Assembly: GCA_030611885.1 (NCBI GenBank)
Contig: JAUWOY010000015.1
Coordinates: forward strand, 1-56,077
Reading direction: 5' to 3'
DNA from: Chloroflexota bacterium
GTDB lineage: Bacteria; Chloroflexota; Anaerolineae; VGOG01
Length of the DNA stretch: 56,077 nucleotides
Part shown: one piece after another, positions 34,619 through 40,963 of the stretch
How positions within the stretch are numbered: the stretch's first letter is position 1
How the letters are laid out: every line of letters starts with the position of its first letter
Program-made: the position numbers and the translations under genes
The notes under the pieces: model-generated
Told to the model about the DNA's origin: nothing
Databases searched by the model: none
Seen by the model: the letters and a program-made list of their open reading frames with translations, nothing else

Positions 34619-36281
34619 ACGGTACAGGCATCTGAGGCGCTACCAGGAGATCGCGCGCGTCCTGATCCGCCATGGCTTTGGCGGCCTGGTGGATCAACTG
34701 GGGTTGCTGCCCGCTCTCTCCCTGCCCCGTCGGCTGCTGCGCCGGGAGGCCGAAGTCCCGCCCCTCAGCCCGCCGGAACACCTCCGCCTGACCATTGAGG
34801 AGCTGGGCCCCACCTTCATCAAACTGGGCCAGGTCCTCAGCACGCGCCCCGACCTCATCCCCCCGGCCTACATCCGAGAGCTGACCAGGCTCCAGGACAC
34901 CGTGCCGCCAGCCCCGTGGGAAGCCGTTAAAGCGCAAATTGAGGCAGAGCTCGGCGGGCCTATTGGGGATACCTTCGCCTCCTTCGAGGTCGAGCCACTG
35001 GCCGCCGCCTCGCTGGCCCAGGTGCACGAGGCCACTCTGCCAGACGGCCAGGAGATAGTGGTCAAAGTGCAGCGGCCAGACATCGAGAAGGTCATCGCCG
35101 TGGACCTGGAGATCCTCTTCGACCTGGCCCGCCTGGTTCAAGAACGCACCCCCCTGGGGGAGATCTACGACCTGGTGGAGATCGCCGAGGATTTCGCCTA
35201 CACCCTGCGGGCCGAGATGGACTATCGCCGCGAGGGGCGCAACGCCGACCGCTTCCGCCGTAACTTCGGCGCTGAGCCAGCGCTGTACATCCCCCAGGTC
35301 TACTGGGACTACACCACCGGGCGGGTGCTGGTGCTGGAGCGGATCCGCGGCATCAAGATGGACGACGTCGAAGCCCTGGACGCGGCCGGGGTGGATCGCC
35401 ATCAGGTGGCCCTCAACGCTGCCCGCATCATCGTCAAAGAGGTGCTCGTTGACGGCTTCTTCCACGCCGACCCCCACCCCGGCAACTTCTTCGTCATGGA
35501 CGGGGAGGTCATCGGGGCGATGGATTTCGGCATGGTCGGTCACCTGGACCAGCGCCTGCGGGATGATCTGGTGCGCCTCTACGTCGTCGCCATCAGGTTG
35601 GACAGCGAGGAGATCGTCGAGCAGTTCATCAAGATGGGCGCGGCCAAGCTTCGGGTGGATCGAGCAGGGCTGAAACGGGATGCGGAACGGCTGTTGACCA
35701 AATATCACGACCTGCCGCTGAAGGAGATCCGGGCACGGGAGGTGGTAGAAGAAGTAATGCCCATCGCCTTCCGTCACCATCTGCATCTCCCCTCGGATCT
35801 GTGGCTGCTGGGGAAAACGCTGGCCATGATGGAGGGGGTGGGGCTGAAGCTGGACCCAGAGTTTGACATCTTCGGAGTCTCGCGGCCCTACGTGCGCCGT
35901 TTCCTCTGGCAGATGGCTTCGCCCCGCGTCTGGGGGCGGAAGCTGACCAAAGGCGCTGGCGACTGGGGCGAACTGCTCGCCCTGTTCCCTCGGCAGGCCA
36001 CTCGTCTTCTGGATCAGGTGGAGCGGGGAGAACTGGGACTCACCCTGAGTCTGAAGGAGACCGACCGGGTCGTGGGAAAGCTGGACCGCATTGCCAACCG
36101 TCTGGTGGTCAGCATCCTGCTCGCCGCCCTCATCGTGGGGATGGCGCTGCTGATTCCCCTGGTGGCGGGGGGAGGTCAGGGATTTGTCTTCTGGCTGGTG
36201 GTGGCGGGCTTCGCCACGGCCAGTTTCATGGGCCTGGGCCTGCTGTATTCCATCTGGCGAGCGGAGCGGCGTGGGAGGTGA
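34602..36281 (+). CDS. ABC1/UbiB-family protein kinase-like protein
   Basis: UbiB-family proteins are atypical kinases/ATPases tied to quinone and lipid metabolism. The 559-residue protein has the hallmark FIKLGQVLSTRPDLIP (KxGQ), the Ala-rich loop LAAASLAQVHEA, VKVQRPDI, and FFHADPHPGNFFVM with the metal-binding Asp. Two C-terminal membrane helices end it (VSILLAALIVGMALLIPLV and FWLVVAGFATASF). No quinone biosynthesis genes are nearby. The company of a phospholipase and acyltransferases suggests a role in moving or modifying hydrophobic substrates. Confidence 0.93.
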   Translation: MRSPGKRYRHLRRYQEIARVLIRHGFGGLVDQLGLLPALSLPRRLLRREAEVPPLSPPEHLRLTIEELGPTFIKLGQVLSTRPDLIPPAYIRELTRLQDTVPPAPWEAVKAQIEAELGGPIGDTFASFEVEPLAAASLAQVHEATLPDGQEIVVKVQRPDIEKVIAVDLEILFDLARLVQERTPLGEIYDLVEIAEDFAYTLRAEMDYRREGRNADRFRRNFGAEPALYIPQVYWDYTTGRVLVLERIRGIKMDDVEALDAAGVDRHQVALNAARIIVKEVLVDGFFHADPHPGNFFVMDGEVIGAMDFGMVGHLDQRLRDDLVRLYVVAIRLDSEEIVEQFIKMGAAKLRVDRAGLKRDAERLLTKYHDLPLKEIRAREVVEEVMPIAFRHHLHLPSDLWLLGKTLAMMEGVGLKLDPEFDIFGVSRPYVRRFLWQMASPRVWGRKLTKGAGDWGELLALFPRQATRLLDQVERGELGLTLSLKETDRVVGKLDRIANRLVVSILLAALIVGMALLIPLVAGGGQGFVFWLVVAGFATASFMGLGLLYSIWRAERRGR

Positions 36282-36348
36282 GTCGGTGGGACGATAGGGA
36301 GGAAGAAGTGCAACACTGCTCGACAAAACATACGAGGAGGCAAAAACC

Positions 36349-37149
36349 ATGAAAGAAATATCAAGCTTCGTTCAGGCAGCTTCGAGCCTATTGGGGAAAA
36401 TCCCTCAGAGGGTTGATGCCTGGTTGCGTTCATGGAGGTTGCTGGACCGCAGCAGGTTGGTCCGAAAGATGACGGATATGGCGATCATGGGCATTGAGGT
36501 GGCCCCCATCCCCGCCTGTCTGGGCGATGGTAAGCGCGCGATTTTGGTGAGCAATTATCCCTCGGTTTCACAGACGCTGAGAGCGGTCATGAAGGCCGGC
36601 TGTCGTCTGCCCGGAGAGAAGCTTCGAGTGAAAGCGATTGCCAGAAAAGAGGTCGCGGCGGGAGCAAATGCGTTGCTAAAAGCCCTGGGGGTGGATCGGC
36701 ACATCTTCCCGGTTCTAAAGGATCAGTCCGGAAAATACACGTTGGAGCCCGAAATTCTCAAGAAGGTTCTGGCTCACCTCGATGGCCAGGGGGGTGTTCT
36801 GTGGCTTTCGATCACGGGCAACACGAGGGGCAACGGCCTGTTGGAACGCGATTTGAGGACCGGGGCAGCGCTGTTTTCCCTCAAGAAGAAGATCCCCATC
36901 GTGCCCATGGGGCTGGTAACCAAGGATAAAGAGGGAAAGCCCAAAATAGTGAAGGTCAGATTTGGTGAGCCGATAAACCTGCCCGAGGTGGGAAAATTGA
37001 GCGAGTTCGAAATGGGCGATCTTTTGGTGGATATCTCGCGGCTGATCATGTGTCAGATAGCTGCCCTTCTCCCTCCCGGCCAGAGAGGGGACTTCGAGGA
37101 TGTTGAGGAGAAGCTGATAGAGGTGAAAGAAAGGCTAAACCTGCTGTAG
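36349..37149 (+). CDS. Catalytically altered PlsC-fold protein, copy 2
   Basis: The 266-residue protein is a close duplicate of the one at 31524, aligning end to end without gaps apart from its shorter C-terminus. It shows the same substitutions: SNYPSVSQ for the NHX4D box and GNTRGNG for EGTRS. Conservation of these altered motifs in both copies argues that they matter. GAGGAGGCAAAAACC precedes the ATG, as in copy 1, so the duplication included the ribosome site. It closes the lipid gene run. Confidence 0.75.
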   Translation: MKEISSFVQAASSLLGKIPQRVDAWLRSWRLLDRSRLVRKMTDMAIMGIEVAPIPACLGDGKRAILVSNYPSVSQTLRAVMKAGCRLPGEKLRVKAIARKEVAAGANALLKALGVDRHIFPVLKDQSGKYTLEPEILKKVLAHLDGQGGVLWLSITGNTRGNGLLERDLRTGAALFSLKKKIPIVPMGLVTKDKEGKPKIVKVRFGEPINLPEVGKLSEFEMGDLLVDISRLIMCQIAALLPPGQRGDFEDVEEKLIEVKERLNLL

Positions 37150-37194
37150 GCACCTTTTCGCCTGGGAGAGTCGAAGAGCCGAATGATAGCTAAC

Positions 37195-37230
37195 GGAGCC
37201 GGCAAGGGGTTTCTCTCTCTCTGCCGGCCT
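37195..37230 (+). terminator. Hairpin ending the lipid gene run
   Basis: GAGCCGGCA pairs with TGCCGGCCTC (one bulge) and is followed by TTATTTC, about 45 bases after the last stop codon. Confidence 0.55.
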
Positions 37231-37238
37231 CTTATTTC

Positions 37239-37274
37239 AAGACCTGACAGGTTTTCGGGAAACCTGCCAGGTCT
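37239..37274. repeat. Palindrome with AGACCTGNCAGGTTT arms
   Basis: AGACCTGACAGGTTT and AAACCTGCCAGGTCT pair with one mismatch around a 6-nt loop. It lies just upstream of a promoter and is probably a dispersed repeat. Confidence 0.75.
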
Positions 37275-37278
37275 ATGT

Positions 37279-37306
37279 TTGACAATGGGGACTGAAGCTA
37301 TATAAT
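37279..37306 (+). promoter_or_regulatory. Promoter of the MBL hydrolase gene
   Basis: TTGACA (37279-37284) and TATAAT (37301-37306), both perfect, with 16-bp spacing. Confidence 0.8.
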
Positions 37307-37395
37307 ACCAATGACGTTGGGCGAGGTCTCCCGACCGAGCCCGCCTCGGTCAGAGGCCTTCGGCAAACGAAAATGCGCGACATCGGGAGGGAAGC

Positions 37396-38046
37396 TTGAT
37401 AGTAAAGATGCTGCACGTCGGCCTGCTCCAGACCAACTGCTACATCGTGGGCTGCGAGGATACGAAAGAGGGGGCCATCATTGACCCCGGCGGAGATGCC
37501 AAGCGCATCCTGGCCGAGGTGGAGCGGCTGGGGCTGAAGATTAAATACGTCATCAACACTCACGGCCACTTCGACCACACCCTGGCCAACAAGGAAGTGG
37601 TGAAAGCCACGGGAGCACCTCTGGCCATCCACTCCGCTGACGCACCCATGTTAACCCAGGGCGGCGGAGCCTTCTTCTTCGGGATGATGGGCAAGGCCAG
37701 CCCCCCGGCCGACGTGATCCTGGAGGAGGGCCAGGTACTGACCCTGGGCGAGATCGAGTTGCAGGTGCTGCACACGCCGGGCCACTCGCCAGGCAGCATC
37801 TGTCTCTACAGCGAGGATGAAGGCGTGCTGTTCGACGGCGACGTCCTGTTCAATATGGGCATGGGTCGCTACGACTTGCCTGGCGGCAGCTACCGCGTTT
37901 TGATGGACTCCATCCAGAGGCTGCTGGCCCTGCCCGATGAAACGACAGTCTACCCCGGCCACGGCCCGGCCACCACCATTGGCCGCGAGCGGCGTGGCAA
38001 CCCCTTCCTCTATACCCCAGAAGATATTGTTAAAAGTGAAGCGTGA
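37396..38046 (+). CDS. MBL-fold hydrolase, glyoxalase II-like
   Basis: The 216-residue enzyme has the glyoxalase II pattern: MLHVGLLQTNCYIVGC, NTHGHFDHTLANKEV (HXHXDH), LHTPGHSPGSICLY, LFDGDVLF and the terminal VYPGHGPATTIGRER. It probably hydrolyses a thioester or related small molecule. The start is a TTG at 37396 or an ATG at 37408; GGGAGGGAAGC favours the former. Its 3' end overlaps the convergent MNT gene by 37 bases. Confidence 0.9.
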   Translation: MIVKMLHVGLLQTNCYIVGCEDTKEGAIIDPGGDAKRILAEVERLGLKIKYVINTHGHFDHTLANKEVVKATGAPLAIHSADAPMLTQGGGAFFFGMMGKASPPADVILEEGQVLTLGEIELQVLHTPGHSPGSICLYSEDEGVLFDGDVLFNMGMGRYDLPGGSYRVLMDSIQRLLALPDETTVYPGHGPATTIGRERRGNPFLYTPEDIVKSEA

Positions 38047-38423
38047 GGCGCGGTGCGTGTCGCACTCTCTGGTTGAGGCATCAGCGACACCCCGTCTCGC
38101 TGCACCTCGCGCCAGAGTGTGGCCTGGTAGCGCGCCATCTCTTCCCACCGCTCCCGACTCAGGATGTGGGTGTTGAGCAGCACGTCGTGTTCCAGCGAGA
38201 CGCGCGAGTCGGTCATACGAATCCGTTCTTTACGCTTCCAGTCAACCCTTTCCAACACGACCAGCAAATCAATGTCTGAGTCAGCGTCAAAATCGCCGCG
38301 TGCTTTGGAGCCGAAAAGCCACGCGGCATCTGTCTTGATTCCATCTATTTGCAAGAGACGCTGGAAGAACTCATCCACGGCTTCGTACTCGTGTTGTTTC
38401 AAGTAGCCTAAGGTACCGCTCAT
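38010..38423 (-). CDS. MNT-type nucleotidyltransferase (antitoxin of HEPN/MNT pair)
   Basis: The 137-residue protein has the minimal nucleotidyltransferase signature WLFGSKARGDFDADSDIDLLVVLE (GSX10DXD). In HEPN/MNT modules it neutralises the HEPN toxin by adding nucleotides to it. The C-terminal tail (about residues 110-137) extends into the convergent MBL gene and may not be essential. It overlaps the HEPN gene by four bases. Confidence 0.88.
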   Translation of the reverse strand: MSGTLGYLKQHEYEAVDEFFQRLLQIDGIKTDAAWLFGSKARGDFDADSDIDLLVVLERVDWKRKERIRMTDSRVSLEHDVLLNTHILSRERWEEMARYQATLWREVQRDGVSLMPQPESATRTAPHASLLTISSGV

Positions 38424-38821
38424 ATCAAGGCCTCCATCTCTTTCAACAGTTTTTCGACCCGATTCAGAAACCGTTCAGCCCAATCCAGATCCCGTGTCGC
38501 CGTTTCGTGAGTCAAGTAATCTAGTGAGTAATCACCGTCGTGACGGTCGCTCATAGTCGTGCCGTACAGGTCACTGTACTCGACTTCGATCATCCCTGTC
38601 TTGACGAAATGCTGGCGAAACGCGGCGATGACGCCCGAATGTTTGCTTCGCTCTAACCCCTTCGTCGCCAGCAGCGCGTTCGCGGCGTAAAAGATGGCAT
38701 AGTAGGCTCGGTTGACGGCGGCGATGTAGTCCTGATCATCCAGCACCAGGCGACCGGTCCTCAACGCCCGATGTGCGCGCTTCAGATACTCGTTGATCTG
38801 TCGTTGGACAAACTCGTTCAT
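38420..38821 (-). CDS. HEPN-domain protein (toxin of HEPN/MNT pair)
   Basis: The 133-residue helical protein resembles HEPN domains: YLKRAHRALRTGRLVLDDQDYIAAVNRAYYAIFYAANALLATKG is the typical first half, and SDRHDGDYSL lies in the second. Members are RNases or act through adenylylation by the partner MNT protein. The start at 38821 has ACAGGAGGTTCT upstream; a longer frame to 38902 is not needed. The pair probably stabilises or defends the accessory island. Confidence 0.87.
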   Translation of the reverse strand: MNEFVQRQINEYLKRAHRALRTGRLVLDDQDYIAAVNRAYYAIFYAANALLATKGLERSKHSGVIAAFRQHFVKTGMIEVEYSDLYGTTMSDRHDGDYSLDYLTHETATRDLDWAERFLNRVEKLLKEMEALI

Positions 38822-39029
38822 AGAACCTCCTGTCTGCAGGAGACTGATCTTGGCCCGCAAATCCACGTTGACCCTACTTTTCCCATCGTCGGTCTGCCAC
38901 AAATTATAACAGGGAATATTCAGAGGCGCAAATCACGCCAAAAAAGTCGCTTCCGGTTTTGAGTCTGTTTCGCCTGGGGTTTGCAGGGAAAACGCCCAGG
39001 AAAACCGATACTTTTGCGGTACGCGTCTG

Positions 39030-39302
39030 TCACTCGCTGACAAACCGCTGGCGCAGCTCCCGCTTGAGAATCTTGCCCGCTCCTGAGATGGGCAACTCTT
39101 CCAAAAACTCAACGCTCTTAGGCACCTTATAGCGGGCCAGGCGGTCTTGCATGAAGGCGATCAGTTCTTCTTCGGTGGCCGTCGCCCCCGGCTTGAGGAC
39201 GACGCACGCCTCGCAGACTTCGCCTCACTTTTCGTGCGGCACGCTGAAGACGGCGTACATAAGGACAGCGGGATGCTCGTACAGGGCCTTTTCGATCTCC
39301 AT
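39030..39302 (-). pseudogene. Remnant of an acyl-CoA synthetase C-terminal domain
   Basis: The minus strand reads MEIEKALYEHPAVLMYAVFS, then VPHEK, a TGA stop, GEVCEACVVLKPG and so on to the classic end of AMP-forming ligases (FLEELPISGAGKILKRELR). The stop replaces the Trp usual in EKWGE. The large N-terminal adenylation domain is absent and the acetyltransferase gene begins immediately upstream. This is a truncated and point-mutated relic of a fatty acyl-CoA ligase. Confidence 0.88.
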
Positions 39303-39308
39303 GAGTTG

Positions 39309-39743
39309 TTAGCCAGCATGCTCTGATGACGGAAAGGGACTTCCAGATTGATTGTCGTAATTGCGTTTCATCATTCCTCTGGCCTCAACCATTCCATGCC
39401 TCGCATAGAACGCTTGAAGCTCTTGATCGCAAAGAAGATCAATCATGTATAGATTGCTCAGTCGCTCAAGCATGAAAGCGACAAGCTCTTTCCCAATTCC
39501 CCTTCCCCGGTACTCAGGTAAGACCTCCAGAAATGGAATGTATGCCGAAAGCACATGATCCGTGATCGCCGTAATGAACCCCACGACTCTTTTCGTTTCT
39601 TGAGCGATGGCCAAGACGATTACGTCACTGTTTTTCAACAGTCTCAGGTGCGTTTCGGGAGATGGTGGATTTGGCCATCCGTCGAAAAAGCCGCTGAGTT
39701 GCTCGGTTGAAATCCCTTTTGCTGTGAAAATGTAATTGATCAT
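39309..39743 (-). CDS. GNAT-family N-acetyltransferase
   Basis: The 144-residue protein has the GNAT acetyl-CoA site VLPEYRGRGIGKELVAFML and the terminal DLLCDQELQAFYARHGM. The substrate is unknown. The start at 39743 (MINYIFTAKG) is chosen because the longer frame runs through the structured element at 39834-39930. The gene is bracketed by inverted 13-bp copies: GTTAGCCAGCATG before it and CATGCTGGCTAAC at its stop codon. It directly abuts the broken ligase, so it arrived by insertion. Confidence 0.85.
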   Translation of the reverse strand: MINYIFTAKGISTEQLSGFFDGWPNPPSPETHLRLLKNSDVIVLAIAQETKRVVGFITAITDHVLSAYIPFLEVLPEYRGRGIGKELVAFMLERLSNLYMIDLLCDQELQAFYARHGMVEARGMMKRNYDNQSGSPFPSSEHAG

Positions 39744-39833
39744 GGGAGCACTCTCATGCTGGCTAACTTCAGTTGTGCCAAATGGCATGTATCCGCTCAC
39801 CGAACCGCCCAATGCTGCCGAAGCCGCTCCGCT

Positions 39834-39930
39834 CTTGGCAGTTGCCGTTCGGCTGAGTCTGTCGAAGTCGCGACCGGACTTCCACCGGCTAGCAGTTGAC
39901 AGCTTCAGGATACGCCAAGCAGGGTTAGGC
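39834..39930 (-). repeat. Structured cassette-end element B (attC-like)
   Basis: On the minus strand it begins GCCTAAC, overlapping the stop codon of the membrane-protein gene. CTGTC...CGACAG forms a stem enclosing the smaller hairpin CCGGTGGAAGTCCGG, and the element ends with AACTGCCAAG. It is homologous along its length to the element at 43965-44064. GCCTAAC fits the RYYYAAC core of integron attC sites. The matching far core is imperfect (GTTAGCC near 39764). Confidence 0.55.
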
Positions 39931-40782
39931 ACCGCTCATCTTTACATCCATAATCGCACGTTTAATATCTTCTTTGCTATTGAATTCTAGCAGCACAATC
40001 TTTCTCAACCATTTATTCAATGCTCGCAAATTAAGATGAAATGCGAAAATGGTTTTCCATTTCGCATATCTTGCTAGAGCAGAATTCTTTACCAAAAGCT
40101 TTATACGCATGAAAATTGAGTCATACGTAACATATACAGCCATGAGGTATATTAATGGCAAAAACACGATAGTAAATATCAGCGGCAATAGAAATTCTCT
40201 TAAATTATCTATTGATACAAATCCTTTGAAATCAATAATCACATTATACAAAGCATAAATGATAAAACCAATCCCAAAAATCCCCACAAATTTCGTTAGA
40301 CACGATTCAACTTGCTTGTATTTTGGATTTGTTGAAGCAACCCCCAGCATACCTCCAATAATCGCCAAAATGGGTACCAAAATCAGTTCTGCCCATAAAT
40401 TGAATACATAAAGATTAGTGACAAACTCTATGAAGATAACAATTTTAACATTGTCCAAAACAGCTTTTCGAAAATAGTCATCTTCTTTTGTGCGGTCAAT
40501 ATTGATGAACATTGCAAATGCAACACCCACTACCCAAATAATTGTATCGCTAAGATTGGATATATCCCAGAAATCGATTCGATAGAAAAGGTAAATCATT
40601 GCCCCAACATATAACAACATCAATATTGTTGAAACGAAAATCACTTTTTGGGTAAATGCATTAAAAACAGCTAGCAGTGATTTTCGAATGCTCTTTTGAA
40701 GAATTACCCAAACAAAAAACACCCCTAACCATATTATTACTGCAATCTCACGGTTGTCTAAAATATCGTTTATGAATTCCAT
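39925..40782 (-). CDS. AT-rich multi-pass membrane protein, unknown function
   Basis: The 285-residue protein has about seven hydrophobic helices (for example AVIIWLGVFFVWVIL, VIFVSTILMLLYVGAMIYLF, FLLPLIFTIVFLPLIYLM) and a basic cytoplasmic C-terminus. I recognise no family. Its base composition is clearly AT-richer than anything else in the window, and codon choice differs (many AAA, ATT, TTT), so it was acquired recently. Its stop codon lies inside the core of element B. A possible defence or stress role is only a guess from the neighbours. Confidence 0.75.
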   Translation of the reverse strand: MEFINDILDNREIAVIIWLGVFFVWVILQKSIRKSLLAVFNAFTQKVIFVSTILMLLYVGAMIYLFYRIDFWDISNLSDTIIWVVGVAFAMFINIDRTKEDDYFRKAVLDNVKIVIFIEFVTNLYVFNLWAELILVPILAIIGGMLGVASTNPKYKQVESCLTKFVGIFGIGFIIYALYNVIIDFKGFVSIDNLREFLLPLIFTIVFLPLIYLMAVYVTYDSIFMRIKLLVKNSALARYAKWKTIFAFHLNLRALNKWLRKIVLLEFNSKEDIKRAIMDVKMSGA

Positions 40783-40885
40783 AGGTCTTATTGTTTATTC
40801 GGGGAAATTCCAGGTGACTAACAAGTTCATACGGAATCTCTCCGCGTAATCCCCCAAATCAAGCGTCTACTCGGACATGCGTCCT

Positions 40886-40960
40886 ACTCTTGGCGTCCTC
40901 AGGAATTGCCCAGGCCGTGATGCGCCGACCAGGTGCACGACGGCCTGGAAGTCACCGCAC
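40886..40960 (-). other. Hairpin region after the restriction-modification gene
   Basis: On the minus strand CCAGGCCGT pairs with ACGGCCTGG around about 20 nt, just after the stop of the restriction-modification gene. GTTAGC overlaps that stop codon. It is in the position where a cassette end would be expected but is not homologous to elements A and B. Confidence 0.5.
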
Positions 40961-40963
40961 TTG

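Noticed and set aside
34608..36350. 580-residue open frame antisense to the UbiB-family gene
   Set aside because: A shadow of codon usage on the opposite strand. The product is low-complexity, rich in His, Gln and Gly, with no family resemblance.
39744..39932. N-terminal extension of the GNAT protein
   Set aside because: The extension is encoded by the structured element and has no GNAT similarity. The internal ATG at 39743 gives a standard-length domain.
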